DNA from: Novosphingobium sp. IK01 | Lineage (GTDB): Bacteria > Pseudomonadota > Alphaproteobacteria > Sphingomonadales > Sphingomonadaceae | Length of the DNA: 64,000 bases | Assembly: GCF_033242265.1 (NCBI RefSeq) | Contig: NZ_BTFW01000001.1 | Span: 1,612,001 to 1,676,000 of the forward strand | Direction of reading: 5' to 3' | Part shown: one piece after another, positions 27,402 to 37,874 of the stretch | How the letters are laid out: each line of letters starts with the position of its first letter | Numbering within the stretch: position 1 is the stretch's first letter | Program-made: the position numbers and the translations under genes | Notes under the pieces: model-generated | Told to the model about the DNA's origin: nothing | Databases searched by the model: none | The model's input: only the letters and a program-made list of their open reading frames with translations

Positions 27402-28217
27402 ATGAGGCGCGGCAGGACGAGGCCCGGCAGGACAAGGGCAACGGCACTTTCATTGGCCTTGTGCGCCGCGCTGGCCGGATGCGGCCCGGACAAGACCACA
27501 GAGGATGGCTCCACGCAGGAAAGCCCCTCTGCCGTGCCCGGCCCGTCCTCTGCCCCCGAAGCCGCCGCTTCGCCCGAACCTTCCGCCCGTCCGGCCCCTT
27601 CCCCCCCGTTCGTCGCCGCCGACACCGCCTCGGCCCTGCCGGCCATGGCGCTGCCGCCGCGTGACGATTGCGCGGGCCAGCCGGGCTGGGCCGAGTTTCG
27701 CGCCCGGCTCGCCGCTGCGGTCGCCACGCGCGACGCACAGGCCCTCGCGGACCTGTCCGCGCGCGATGTCACGCTCGATTATGGCGGCGGCCATGGCCCC
27801 GCCTCGTTGCGAAAGCAGCTTTCGGCGCCCTCTGGCGCGGCGATCTGGGCCGATCTGGCGCGGATCATGCCGCTGGGCTGCGCAATCGACGGACAAATGG
27901 CGACGATGCCGTGGTTCTTCGCCCACTTGCCCGAAACCGTCGATCCGGGGATGACCATGCTGGTGACCGGCAGCGGCGTGCCCTTGCGTGCGCGGCCTTC
28001 CGACACGGCCCCCGAAGTGGCCCGGCTCGACTGGGCGCTGGTCAGCCTCGCGCCGGGCTTCAACCCGGCAGCGCGCTATGCCGCAGTGATCACCGGCAGG
28101 CCCCAGCGCAAGGGGTGGGTGGCGATGGATTCGCTGCGCAGCCTGCTGGCACGGCGGATTCTGGCCGAACAAACCGGGGATGGCTGGCGGATCGCGGCGG
28201 TGATTGCGGGGGATTGA
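27402..28217 (+). CDS. Lipoprotein with SH3-like domain
   Basis: A 271-residue predicted lipoprotein: basic N-terminus (MRRGRTRPGRTRA), hydrophobic core and lipobox LAGC at about residues 24-27, then a long Pro/Ala/Ser linker (about 30-85). The globular part has two cysteines (DDCAGQPGW and MPLGCAIDG) and ends in a segment GSGVPLRARPSDTAPEVARLDWALVSL...KGWVAMDSLRSL, which looks like a bacterial SH3 domain. It starts 10 bp after rmuC. Function unknown; probably envelope-associated. Its stop lies at the first base pairs of a tandem duplication. Confidence 0.78.
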   Translation: MRRGRTRPGRTRATALSLALCAALAGCGPDKTTEDGSTQESPSAVPGPSSAPEAAASPEPSARPAPSPPFVAADTASALPAMALPPRDDCAGQPGWAEFRARLAAAVATRDAQALADLSARDVTLDYGGGHGPASLRKQLSAPSGAAIWADLARIMPLGCAIDGQMATMPWFFAHLPETVDPGMTMLVTGSGVPLRARPSDTAPEVARLDWALVSLAPGFNPAARYAAVITGRPQRKGWVAMDSLRSLLARRILAEQTGDGWRIAAVIAGD

Positions 28218-28559
28218 GAGCTCCTGCCCCTCCACCACCCGCTTGCGCGCGCGGTCCCCCTCCCCGCTCGCGGGGAGGATCAGGTCCTCCCCATGAAATG
28301 GGGAGGTGGCAGCCCGTCAGGGCTGACGGAGGGGTTTTGTCAGCTCGCGGGCCTCTTCGGGCACACGCACTCCGAGGCAAGGAATTGAGAGCACCGCCCC
28401 TCCACCACCCGCTTGCGCGGGCGGTCCCCCTCCCCGCTCGCGGGGAGGATCAGGTCCTCCCCATGGAATGGGGAGGTGGCAGCCCGTCAGGGCTGACGGA
28501 GGGGGTTTGTCAGCGCGGCTGCATGTCGCGGGCCTCTTCGGGCACGCGCACTTCGAGGC
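28213..28559. repeat. Tandem duplication of a hairpin-rich repeat plus ferredoxin 3' end
   Basis: Two near-identical units start at ATTGAGAG (28213 and 28384). Each contains CCCCTCCACCACCCGC, a CCCCGC-TC-GCGGGG hairpin, a CCTCCCCAT...ATGGGGAGG hairpin and CAGCCCGTCAGGGCTG. Unit 1 ends with a decayed copy of the end of the ferredoxin gene; unit 2 ends inside the real ferredoxin gene. Similar elements lie near 41233, 53999 and 59854. Confidence 0.85.
28340..28378 (-). pseudogene. Fragment of ferredoxin 3' end
   Basis: Translated on the minus strand it reads LGVRVPEEAREL, matching the ferredoxin C-terminus LEVRVPEEARDM. It lacks 11 bases present in the intact gene just before the stop. It is a by-product of the tandem duplication and codes for nothing useful. 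Confidence 0.75.
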
Positions 28560-28842
28560 CGTCGAGGCTGTCGTCGAGAACGATCTGGCAGGCCAGACGG
28601 CTGGTCCGGGTGACGCCGACGGCAAGGTCGAGCATGTCTTCCTCGTCTTCGGAGGCTTCATCAAGCCGGTCGAACCAGGCTTCGGCGACAACGACATGGC
28701 AGGTCGAGCAGGCCATCTGGCCCTCGCACGTCCCTTCGAGCGGAAGCCCGGCATTCTGGCCGAGTTCGAGCAGCCGCTGCCCAGCCTCGCCCTCGGCGAC
28801 GACAGGTTCGCCAGTGGCGGTGAGGAAGGTGACGCGGACCAT
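28510..28842 (-). CDS. [2Fe-2S] ferredoxin, adrenodoxin type
   Basis: A 110-residue electron carrier with the cluster ligands C39-x5-C45-x2-C48 (CEGQMACSTC) and C85 (RLACQIVLD), the spacing of ISC-type/adrenodoxin ferredoxins. The acidic helix DRLDEASEDEEDMLDLA, used for partner docking, is present. ATG 28842 gives MVRVTFLTATGE. It starts five bases after the end of the upstream cysteine desulfurase gene, so it is the last gene of a three-gene Fe-S unit and could supply electrons for cluster assembly. Its 3' end has been duplicated downstream. Confidence 0.93.
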   Translation of the reverse strand: MVRVTFLTATGEPVVAEGEAGQRLLELGQNAGLPLEGTCEGQMACSTCHVVVAEAWFDRLDEASEDEEDMLDLAVGVTRTSRLACQIVLDDSLDGLEVRVPEEARDMQPR

Positions 28843-28847
28843 AGGCT

Positions 28848-29927
28848 CTAGACTCCCTGCGCTTGGACCGCCGCATGAAGCACGGCGGCTGCCTCTTCGA
28901 GGTCCTCTTCCCTTGTATAGCGTCCGAACCCGATCCGGATCGTGGTTTTTGCTTCCCTGTCCGAAAGTCCGATGGCGCGCAAGACATGGCTGGGCCGTCC
29001 CGACCCGCTTGCGCAGGCAGAACCTGCTGAAAAGGCAAGAGCGCGACATTCCGACAACAGCCGAGCGACATCGAGACCCGGCAGCCTCAGGCTGAGGTTG
29101 CCATGCCAGCGACGGTCGGGATCGCCATTGAGCGTCCAGCGCGCGAACAAGGAACGCGCGAGGGTCCACAGGCGTTCCACATGGGCTCCGTCGGCCTCGC
29201 GCCGCGCCACACACAGCGCCGCCGCCGCGCCGAACCCGACGCACAGCGCGGGGCTCAGCGTGCCCGAGCGCAAGCCGCCTTCCTGCCCGCCGCCGTGGAT
29301 CAGCGGGGTCAGCTCCACCCCGTCGCGCACCCAGAGCGCGCCGATGCCCTTGGGCCCATGGAGCTTGTGCGCCGAAACCGCGATCAGGTCCGCCTCAGGC
29401 GGAGGGGCCAGCTTGCCGGCGCCCTGCACCGCATCGCACAGGAATAGAGCGCCCATGGCATGGGCCCGCGCGGCCAGTTCGGCCACCGGCTGGACCGTGC
29501 CGATCTCGTTGTTGACCTGCATGACCGCGACCAGCCCGGTCCCCTCAGGGATCGCCACCGCCGGATCGACCAGCCCGGCATGATCGACCGGCAGCACGGC
29601 CAGCGCGGGATCATGGAACCGTGCGGTATCGAGCACGGCGGCGTGTTCGATGGCCGAAACCGCCAGAGCGCGCCTGCCGGTTCCCAGAATCGCCAGATTG
29701 AGCGCCTCGGTCGCGCCCGAGGTGAAGATCACCCGGCCACCGGGCGGAAACAGCCCCGCCACTTGCCCACGCGCCACCTCGACCGCCGCCGCTGCCGCGC
29801 GGCCTGCGCGGTGGGGGCTGTGGGGGTTGGCAAATCCCATGGCTTCGGGGCCTGCCAGCCAGGGCAGCATCGCCGCGCGCGCTTCGGGGGCGAGCGGGGT
29901 GGTCGCCTGATAGTCGAGGTAGATCAC
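28848..29927 (-). CDS. Cysteine desulfurase, IscS/NifS-like (second in tandem)
   Basis: PLP enzyme releasing sulfur from cysteine for Fe-S clusters or thiolation. From GTG 29927 the product has 359 residues and begins IYLDYQATTPLAPEARA, the normal N-terminus. That start overlaps the preceding stop as GTGA; upstream ATG 29951 is an alternative. Motifs: TSGATEALNLAI, QVNNEIGT, DAVQGAGK, PLP lysine in VSAHKLHGPKG, RSGTLS, and the catalytic loop FSAGSACASGSGRPSHVL. The upstream gene encodes a second, more divergent desulfurase and the downstream gene a ferredoxin. Confidence 0.92.
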   Translation of the reverse strand: MIYLDYQATTPLAPEARAAMLPWLAGPEAMGFANPHSPHRAGRAAAAAVEVARGQVAGLFPPGGRVIFTSGATEALNLAILGTGRRALAVSAIEHAAVLDTARFHDPALAVLPVDHAGLVDPAVAIPEGTGLVAVMQVNNEIGTVQPVAELAARAHAMGALFLCDAVQGAGKLAPPPEADLIAVSAHKLHGPKGIGALWVRDGVELTPLIHGGGQEGGLRSGTLSPALCVGFGAAAALCVARREADGAHVERLWTLARSLFARWTLNGDPDRRWHGNLSLRLPGLDVARLLSECRALAFSAGSACASGSGRPSHVLRAIGLSDREAKTTIRIGFGRYTREEDLEEAAAVLHAAVQAQGV

Positions 29928-30955
29928 GCCAGCCCCGCAATCGTGCGCCATGCGTCGCAAAAGCGGTCGATGTCGGCCCCGGTGGTTTCCCGCCCGATCG
30001 AAACGCGAATCACCTCCCCGGCGTGCTCCACGCCCATCGCGCCCAGCACATGGCTGGTGCGCAGCGAGCCCGACGAACAGGCGCTCCCCGCCGAAACGGC
30101 AATGCCCAGCCCGTCGAAACGGATCAGTTGCGCCGTGGCGGACTTGCCGGGCATCCGGTAGGCGCCGATGGTCGGCAGGCGCGGGGCCTGTGCCGCGATC
30201 ACTTGCGCGCCCATCGCCACCAGGTCCCGTTCGAGACGCTCGCGCAGGCGCGCGGCCTCACCCAGCCAGCCGGCCCCGGCCTCCAGCGCGGCGGCCATGG
30301 CCAGGGCGCCGGGCAGGTTCTCGGTACCGGGGCGATAGCCGCGCTCCTGCCCGCCGGTCGGTTCAAGCAAGGCCCAGTCGCGCACCAGCAGCGCGCCCAT
30401 GCCGATCGGCCCGCCAAACTTGTGCGCCGAAAGCACGATCAGGTCGGCCTCGGGCAAGGCCAGCTTGCCCGCCCCTTGCGCCGCATCGACGAGCAGGACA
30501 CCCCCCGCCCCGCGCACGGCTGCGCCGATGGCGTCGAGCGGCTGGATCACCCCGGTCTCGTTGTTGACCTGCTGAACGCAGACCAGCCCGGAAACGGCAG
30601 CCTGCGCCGGATCGACAAGGCCCTGTCCATCGACCCCCAGCCGCGCGGCGCCACCCGCCAGCCGCAGGACGGCCTCGTGCTCGACCACGCTGACCGCCGC
30701 CAATGGCGCCCTGGAGCGACCCATTGCCAGCGCCAGCCCCTCGCTCGCCCCGCTGGTGAGGACGACTTCGCCCGGCCAGCCCAGCGCGGCCCCGATCCTG
30801 CGCCGCGCGTCTTCCAGCGCGGCGCGCGCGGCGCGGCCTGCGCGGTGCGGGCTCGACGGATTGGCCCAGAGCGCAAAGCCCTCAAACAGGGCCTCGCGGG
30901 CAGCAGGGAGGAGCGGCGTGGTGGCAGCATGATCGAGGTAGAGCGAGGCCGACAA
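29924..30955 (-). CDS. Cysteine desulfurase, divergent (first in tandem)
   Basis: A 343-residue NifS-family enzyme starting at TTG 30955, supported by GGGA seven bases upstream and the family start LYLDHAATTPLLPAAREA. It has TSGASEGLALAM, QVNNETGVIQPLD, DAAQGAGK, PLP lysine VLSAHKFGGPIG, YRPGTEN and the sulfur-carrying loop VSAGSACSSGSLRTSHVL. It is about 30-60 residues shorter than IscS and only moderately similar to its neighbour, so the two are not a recent duplication. Both active sites look intact. Divergent from a hydrolase gene. Confidence 0.92.
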   Translation of the reverse strand: MSASLYLDHAATTPLLPAAREALFEGFALWANPSSPHRAGRAARAALEDARRRIGAALGWPGEVVLTSGASEGLALAMGRSRAPLAAVSVVEHEAVLRLAGGAARLGVDGQGLVDPAQAAVSGLVCVQQVNNETGVIQPLDAIGAAVRGAGGVLLVDAAQGAGKLALPEADLIVLSAHKFGGPIGMGALLVRDWALLEPTGGQERGYRPGTENLPGALAMAAALEAGAGWLGEAARLRERLERDLVAMGAQVIAAQAPRLPTIGAYRMPGKSATAQLIRFDGLGIAVSAGSACSSGSLRTSHVLGAMGVEHAGEVIRVSIGRETTGADIDRFCDAWRTIAGLA

Positions 30956-31088
30956 CGAGAAATCCCGGAAAAGTTGCGTTTTGAGGGTTGCTTTCTATAT
31001 AGCGGTCAGTTCCATGCCCAGCCCCTCCCCGTGCATTTCCTTGCGCGGGTGGCAGGCCGGCCCAGCCAACAGGTTCATCAGGTCAACG

Positions 31089-31745
31089 ATGCCCGCAGTC
31101 ATCTTCCCCGGTCCCGAAGGCCGCCTCGAAGGGCGCTTCCAGCCCGCCACGCGCAGCCGCGCCCCCGTCGCCATGATCCTGCACCCCCATCCGCAGGCTG
31201 GTGGCACGATGAACGACCGGGTTACCCAGGCGCTCTACAAAACCTTTGTCGCACGCGGCTTTGCCACGCTCCGCTTCAACTTTCGCGGGGTCGGGCGCAG
31301 CCAGGGCAGCTTCGACAATGGCGTGGGCGAACTCTCGGACGCGGCGGCCGCGCTCGACTGGGTGCAGTCGATCCATCCCGAAGCCTCCTCGACCTGGATC
31401 GCGGGCTATTCGTTCGGCGCGCTGATCGGCATGCAGTTGCTGATGCGCCGCCCGGAGATTCGCGGCTTCATCTCGGTCGCTCCGCCGGCCAACATGTATG
31501 ATTTCAGCTTCCTCGCGCCGTGCCCGGCCTCGGGCATCATCGTGCAGGGCTCGGCCGATACGGTCGTGACCCCCAATGCGGTACAGAAGCTGGTCGACAA
31601 GCTGCGCACGCAAAAGCACATCACGATCCACCACGACGAGATCCCGCGCGCCAACCACTTCTTCGAGAACGAGATGGACGAGATGATGCGCTCGGTCGAC
31701 AATTACCTCGACTTCCGCCTCTCGCCCGAGTGCCCGATCCGCTGA
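31089..31745 (+). CDS. Alpha/beta hydrolase (COG2945 type)
   Basis: A 218-residue hydrolase with HPHPQAGGTMNDRVTQAL, NFRGVGRSQGSFDNG, nucleophile elbow GYSFGALIG (Ser), an acid region in QGSADTVVTP and the catalytic His in ANHFFENEMDEM. The start ATG 31089 is preceded by CAGG; upstream in-frame codons are not supported. It is divergent from the desulfurase pair, a neighbourhood I know from other alphaproteobacterial Fe-S loci, although its substrate is unknown. Confidence 0.85.
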   Translation: MPAVIFPGPEGRLEGRFQPATRSRAPVAMILHPHPQAGGTMNDRVTQALYKTFVARGFATLRFNFRGVGRSQGSFDNGVGELSDAAAALDWVQSIHPEASSTWIAGYSFGALIGMQLLMRRPEIRGFISVAPPANMYDFSFLAPCPASGIIVQGSADTVVTPNAVQKLVDKLRTQKHITIHHDEIPRANHFFENEMDEMMRSVDNYLDFRLSPECPIR

Positions 31746-31766
31746 CTTCAGCGCCCGGACCAATAC

Positions 31767-31803
31767 AAAAAGCCCCGGCAGATCGCTCTGCCGGGGCTTT
31801 TTT
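31767..31803. terminator. Bidirectional terminator, hydrolase / pckA
   Basis: An 11-bp stem (AGCCCCGGCAG/CTGCCGGGGCT, 31771-31781 with 31788-31798) is flanked by AAAA and TTTTT between convergent genes. Confidence 0.9.
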
Positions 31804-31824
31804 GTCGGATGTCGTCCCGCCTGC

Positions 31825-33429
<1,605 letters not shown>

Positions 33430-33888
33430 CTCTTGCCTCCCATTGGCAGGTCCGCCGCACTCGCCGCTCCCTTGTGGAGCATTGGGCGACGCGCAGACCG
33501 CTCGATTGCAACACTGCCGGTTCGAACCGTGGGCATTCGCGTCATTCGCGGAGCCGTTCTGACGCTGGACCGTTCCGGCGCTGGACCGTCCCGACCATGA
33601 ATACGAATGCATGATTCCTTCTTCGGATAATCGAGCCCCCCCTCCCCGTCAAACCGGATCACGCCAAGATTTTTGCGCAGCAAGTTGCACAATCTTCAAC
33701 TGTGGCCACCGCGTCGCCACGGGTCATCATGCATTAACCACACGCCCGCGCGAGCCCGATACCGGGGCTTTCTTGCCAGTGCCGGAAAAGCGCCGTATTC
33801 TGGGCTTTTCATGCCTGTGCATGCCATCCGGCACGCCGGGACGTCCCCGTTTCCGCCCACCCCGTCAGGTTGCCGATGCCAAGCCATC
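33430..33888. other. Divergent control region pckA / chvI (459 bp)
   Basis: No credible gene. It contains a 16-base tandem direct repeat (33563-33578 and 33579-33594, CGCTGGACCGTTCCGG and a two-mismatch copy) and a doubled CATTCGCG (33534-33551). An AT-richer stretch around 33660-33740 could hold the chvI promoter. No clear -35/-10 pair was identified. Confidence 0.6.
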
Positions 33889-34737
33889 ATGCCCACAACG
33901 CCCGCCCCTGATCCCGCCGAAATGGCGCCGATTGCCCCGGCCCAATCCGCCGTGTCCCCCGCAGCAGCCCCCGCCGATCTCCAGACGACGGGGCACGCCG
34001 GCGCAGGCGTGCAAGTCCGCCGGGTGATCGCGCTGGTCGACGATGACCGCAACATCCTGACCACGGTTTCCATCGCGCTCCAGACCGAAGGCTTTGCCAC
34101 GCGGCTCTACAACGATGGCGACACCGCGCTCAAAGCCCTGCTCGACAACCCGCCCGACCTTGCCGTCTGCGACATCAAGATGCCGCGCATGGACGGGCTG
34201 GAAATGCTGCGCCGCCTGCGCGAGCAGAGCGAGCTTCCGGTGATCTTCCTGACCAGCAAGGACGACGAGGCCGACGAGGCGCTGGGCCTGGCCATGGGCG
34301 CAGACGACTACATCGCCAAGCCCTTCAGCCAGCGCCTGCTGATCGCCCGCATCCGCGCGATCCTGCGCCGCAGCGAGATCGTCTACCGCGACACCGCCAC
34401 CACCCCCGATACCGAACCGGCCGAGACCCTGCCCGAGCCGATCCGCCGGGGCCGCCTGACGATGGACCCGGCGCGCCATGTCGTGACCTGGGACGACAAG
34501 CTGGTCTCGCTCACCGTGACCGAGTTCCTGATTCTGGAGGCGCTCGCACTGCGCCCGGGCGTCGTGCGCACGCGCGACCAGTTGATGAACGCGGCCTATC
34601 ACGACGATGTCTTCGTCGACGATCGCACGATCGACAGCCATATCAAGCGCCTGCGCCGCAAGTTCCGCGCCGTCGATTCCCAGTTTGCCGCCATCGAGAC
34701 GCTCTATGGCGCGGGCTACAGCTTTACCGATGAATGA
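33889..34737 (+). CDS. chvI: Response regulator ChvI (OmpR family)
   Basis: DNA-binding regulator paired with ChvG. From ATG 33889 the protein has 282 residues: a Pro/Ala-rich N-terminal extension (about 1-42), a receiver domain ([12 protein letters not shown], phospho-Asp in [11 protein letters not shown], Lys in YIAKPF) and an OmpR-type winged helix (about 180-280, [25 protein letters not shown]...[12 protein letters not shown]...IETLYGAGY). The N-terminal extension is unusual, so an internal start nearer [11 protein letters not shown] is possible. It precedes chvG by 28 bp and is divergent from pckA. ChvGI systems respond to acid or envelope stress in rhizobia. Confidence 0.93.
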   Translation: MPTTPAPDPAEMAPIAPAQSAVSPAAAPADLQTTGHAGAGVQVRRVIALVDDDRNILTTVSIALQTEGFATRLYNDGDTALKALLDNPPDLAVCDIKMPRMDGLEMLRRLREQSELPVIFLTSKDDEADEALGLAMGADDYIAKPFSQRLLIARIRAILRRSEIVYRDTATTPDTEPAETLPEPIRRGRLTMDPARHVVTWDDKLVSLTVTEFLILEALALRPGVVRTRDQLMNAAYHDDVFVDDRTIDSHIKRLRRKFRAVDSQFAAIETLYGAGYSFTDE

Positions 34738-34765
34738 GTAGCCCGCCCCCCATGAGCAGCCTCCC

Positions 34766-36439
34766 ATGAGCAGGGACGATCCCGTGGCGGTGGTCGATCC
34801 GCCCGCCACGCGCCCCCCGCCGCGCCTGCTTTCGCCGCGTTCGCTGCGCCCGCGCGGGCTCTCGCTGACCGCGCGCATTCTGGCCGTCAACGTGATTGCG
34901 CTGGCCCTGCTGGCGGGCAGCTTCTTCTATCTCGACAGCTACCGCACCCAGCTTCTGGGCGAACGCTTCAAGCTCGCCCGTGCCGAGGCCGAGATCGCCG
35001 CCGATGCACTCGACCGCCACGATGCGGCCACGCAGGCCGAACTGCTCGTGCGGATCGGGCGCCAGCAACACTTGCGCCTGCGCCTGTTCGATGCCCGTGG
35101 CGCGCTGCTGGCCGACAGTTTCGTGCTGGCCCCGCCCACGTTCACCCTGGCCGATCCCGACCGCCAGGCCTGGTACCAGAACGCCGCGCGGCTGCTCGAT
35201 CGCGGGGTCGATTTCATCGTCGGTGCGCCCCCGGTCGAACAGTATCAGGAACCGGCCAGCTCGGGCGCGGTCAGCTGGCCCGAAGTGCGCCGGGCGCGCC
35301 GGGCCGGAACCACGCAAGTCCATTTGCGCTACGCCCCCGACCGTACTCCGATCCTGACCGCCGCCACCCCGGTCGGCACCGGTGGCGAAATGCTGCTCAC
35401 CATGCGCAACGCGGTCGACATCACCCAGGCCGTGCGCGATGCGCGCCAGACGCTGGTGATCATCATCGGGCTGGCGCTGCTGCTCTCGGTCCAGCTCTCG
35501 CTGTTCCTCGCGCGCACCATCGTCCAGCCGCTGCGCGCGCTCGTGCGGGCGGCGGTGCGCGTGCGGCTGGGGCGCGAGCGCGAGGTCGTGGTTCCCCGCC
35601 TGCCTGACCGGGGCGACGAGATCGGCCTGCTCGCCCGCGCCTTTTCCGACATGACGATGGCCCTGCGCCACCGCATCGACGCGGTCGAAAGCTTTGCCGC
35701 CGATGTCGCCCACGAGCTCAAGAACCCGCTGGCCAGCCTTGCCAGCGCGGTCGAATCGCTCGACCGCGTCGAAGACCCGGCCCTGCGCCGCCAGTTAACC
35801 GCGATTGCCACCCACGATGTCCAGCGCCTCGACCGGCTGATCACCGAAATTGCCGACGCCAGCCGGATCGACGCCGAACTGAGCCGCGCCACTTTCGTCC
35901 GGCTCGATCTGGCCGCGCTGGCCGCGCAAGTGGTGGGCGCCCGCGGCGCGCGCGAGACACGCGGGGGCGCGGTGATCCGCCTTGCCCCGGCTTATCCCGA
36001 TCCGGCCTTCACCGGCCCGTTTCCCGCTCCGCTGCTCCAGCCGCTGCCCCCGCTGGTGGTGGGCGACGGGATGCGGCTCGAACGGGTGCTGGAAAACCTG
36101 CTCGACAATGCCGTCTCGTTCTCGCCGCCGGGCGGCATCGTCGAGGTGGCGGTCTGGACCGAAGGGGGCGGCACCGACGACTTTGCCCGCGTGCTGCTCA
36201 GCGTGACCGACCAGGGGCCCGGCATCCCTGTCGAAGGACGCGACAAGGTCTTCGAGCGGTTCCATTCGGTGCGTCCGGCGGGCGAGGCCTTTGGCGCGCA
36301 CAGCGGGCTGGGGCTGGCCATCGCGCGCACCATCGCCGAGGCCCACGACGGCAGCCTGACCATCCTCGACCGCCCCGACGGCGCGCGCGGGGCCTGCCTC
36401 GTGCTGACCCTGCCCCATGCCGGGGAAGTTGTCGCATGA
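34766..36439 (+). CDS. chvG: Sensor histidine kinase ChvG
   Basis: Membrane sensor of 557 residues: a basic/proline-rich N-terminus, membrane segment 1 (about 36-55), a periplasmic domain of about 170 residues, membrane segment 2 (about 229-250), HAMP linker (RTIVQPLRALVRAAVRVRLGRE) and a kinase core with phospho-accepting His in DVAHELKNPLASLASAVESL, N-box RVLENLLDNAVSFSPPGG, G1 TDQGPGIP and G2 HSGLGLAIARTIAEAH. All catalytic boxes are present. The stop overlaps the hprK start as ATGA, so the kinase is translationally linked to the HPr-kinase-like gene. Confidence 0.93.
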   Translation: MSRDDPVAVVDPPATRPPPRLLSPRSLRPRGLSLTARILAVNVIALALLAGSFFYLDSYRTQLLGERFKLARAEAEIAADALDRHDAATQAELLVRIGRQQHLRLRLFDARGALLADSFVLAPPTFTLADPDRQAWYQNAARLLDRGVDFIVGAPPVEQYQEPASSGAVSWPEVRRARRAGTTQVHLRYAPDRTPILTAATPVGTGGEMLLTMRNAVDITQAVRDARQTLVIIIGLALLLSVQLSLFLARTIVQPLRALVRAAVRVRLGREREVVVPRLPDRGDEIGLLARAFSDMTMALRHRIDAVESFAADVAHELKNPLASLASAVESLDRVEDPALRRQLTAIATHDVQRLDRLITEIADASRIDAELSRATFVRLDLAALAAQVVGARGARETRGGAVIRLAPAYPDPAFTGPFPAPLLQPLPPLVVGDGMRLERVLENLLDNAVSFSPPGGIVEVAVWTEGGGTDDFARVLLSVTDQGPGIPVEGRDKVFERFHSVRPAGEAFGAHSGLGLAIARTIAEAHDGSLTILDRPDGARGACLVLTLPHAGEVVA

Positions 36440-36858
36440 TCGTCCATCAGGCGAGCGCAGTGGTCATCGACGGGCGCGCCCTGCTGATCGAGGGGCCGCC
36501 GGGCAGCGGAAAATCGAGCCTCGCGCTCGCGCTGATCGACCGGGGGGCGATTCTGCTGGGCGATGACGGGGTCGTGCTCAGCGCCCCTGACGGACGCCTG
36601 TGCGCCGCGCCCCACCCCAATACCGCCGGGCTGATCGAGGTGCGCAACCTGGGCATCCTGCCCTTCCCCCATGCCGGACCCGATCCGGTGCCGGTCGCGC
36701 TGGTCGTCGTGCTCGACCGGCAGGCCCCGCGCTTTGTCGAGGCCGCGCAGACCGTCCTGCGCGGCGGATGGCCGGTGCCGTTGCTCCACTTGTGGCCCGA
36801 GAGCCAGGCCCTGCCCTTGCGCGCCGAACTCGCCCTGCGGCATCACGGACTGGTCTGA
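36436..36858 (+). CDS. hprK: HPr kinase/phosphorylase, catalytic domain only
   Basis: A 140-residue protein matching only the C-terminal domain of the roughly 310-residue Gram-positive HprK, as is usual in alphaproteobacteria. Walker A EGPPGSGKSSLAL is at residues 19-31; IRNLGI-type EVRNLGILPF and the VVLDRQ strand follow. It probably phosphorylates the serine of HPr (gene at 38531) as a regulatory signal. It is coupled to chvG by ATGA and followed after 56 bp by rapZ. Confidence 0.9.
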   Translation: MIVHQASAVVIDGRALLIEGPPGSGKSSLALALIDRGAILLGDDGVVLSAPDGRLCAAPHPNTAGLIEVRNLGILPFPHAGPDPVPVALVVVLDRQAPRFVEAAQTVLRGGWPVPLLHLWPESQALPLRAELALRHHGLV

Positions 36859-36914
36859 AAGCCGCGCGACGATCACCCTTTTCTTTGCCCGTCGATGGGC
36901 GCACAAGGCCCCTC

Positions 36915-37874
36915 ATGTCGACCCCGTCCACTGCCCCGCAACCCCAGCGCGTCCTCCTCGTCACAGGCCTGCTGGGCGCGGGCAAGACCACCGCGCTGCG
37001 CACACTCGAAGACCTCGGCTGGGAAGCCATCGACAACTTCCCGATCCGCCTGCTCGACCGCCTGCTCGAAACCGAACCGGGGCAGACTGCCGGGGCGGCG
37101 GCAGGGGCGGCAGGGGGCGATACGGCCACCCCGCTGGCCATCGGCTTCGACACCCGCACGCGGGGTTTCGATCCCCAGACCATCATCGAACGGGTCAAGG
37201 CGCTCCTGACGCGCAGCGATCTTTCGGTGACGACGCTGTTCCTCGATTGCGGCGGGGCCGAACTCGAACGCCGCTACAACGAGACCCGCCGCCGCCATCC
37301 GATGAGCGATGACCGCCCCGCCGCCAGCGGCATCGCCGCCGAGCGCGAGCTGCTTTCCCCGCTGCGCCGCTGGGCCGACGTGGTGATATCCACAACCGAT
37401 TTCACCACCAACGACCTGCAACAGGCGATCCGCCAGCAATTCGCCGCGCTCTCGCCGAGTCGGACCACGATAACCGTCAGCAGTTTCGGCTTTTCACGGG
37501 GCACGCCCCCGCTCGCCGACCTCGTTTTCGACATGCGTTTCCTTGCCAATCCCCACTGGGACGAGGCCTTGCGCCCGATGACCGGCAAGGACGCCCCGAT
37601 CGGCGCCTATATCCGCCAGGATCCGGCCTATGCCGAGGCTTACGAACGGATTCTCGGGCTTCTCCTGCTCCTGCTCCCCCGATTCGAGGCACAGGGGAAA
37701 GCCTATGTGCACATCGCCTTTGGCTGCACCGGCGGGCGCCACCGCTCGGTGTTCATGGCTGAACAGATCGCACAAGGCTTGCGCGACGCGGGTTTTTCTC
37801 CCACATTGTTGCATCGCAACCTCGCCTCGCGCGGGGCCAACCTTCTCGAAGGGGCCCAGGCGGTGCAGGTGTGA
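36915..37874 (+). CDS. rapZ: RNase adapter RapZ / P-loop protein YvcJ family
   Basis: A 319-residue P-loop protein: VTGLLGAGKTTALRTLEDLGWEAIDNFP (Walker A), LFLDCGGAELERRYNETRRRHP, VSSFGFSRGTP, DMRFLANPHW and the C-terminal HIAFGCTGGRHRSVFMAEQIA. In enterics RapZ binds small RNAs and controls amino-sugar synthesis; in Bacillus YvcJ acts on cell-envelope growth. The alphaproteobacterial target is not established. An Ala/Gly insert (about residues 56-72) is unusual. The ATG at 36915 lies behind AAGG. It is one of the hprK-rapZ-EIIA-HPr set. Confidence 0.93.
   Translation: MSTPSTAPQPQRVLLVTGLLGAGKTTALRTLEDLGWEAIDNFPIRLLDRLLETEPGQTAGAAAGAAGGDTATPLAIGFDTRTRGFDPQTIIERVKALLTRSDLSVTTLFLDCGGAELERRYNETRRRHPMSDDRPAASGIAAERELLSPLRRWADVVISTTDFTTNDLQQAIRQQFAALSPSRTTITVSSFGFSRGTPPLADLVFDMRFLANPHWDEALRPMTGKDAPIGAYIRQDPAYAEAYERILGLLLLLLPRFEAQGKAYVHIAFGCTGGRHRSVFMAEQIAQGLRDAGFSPTLLHRNLASRGANLLEGAQAVQV

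Noticed and set aside
28213..28559. Possible CRISPR array from the two similar units
   Set aside because: Only two units, about 170 bp long, with internal hairpins and a copied gene end; no short repeats with unique spacers.
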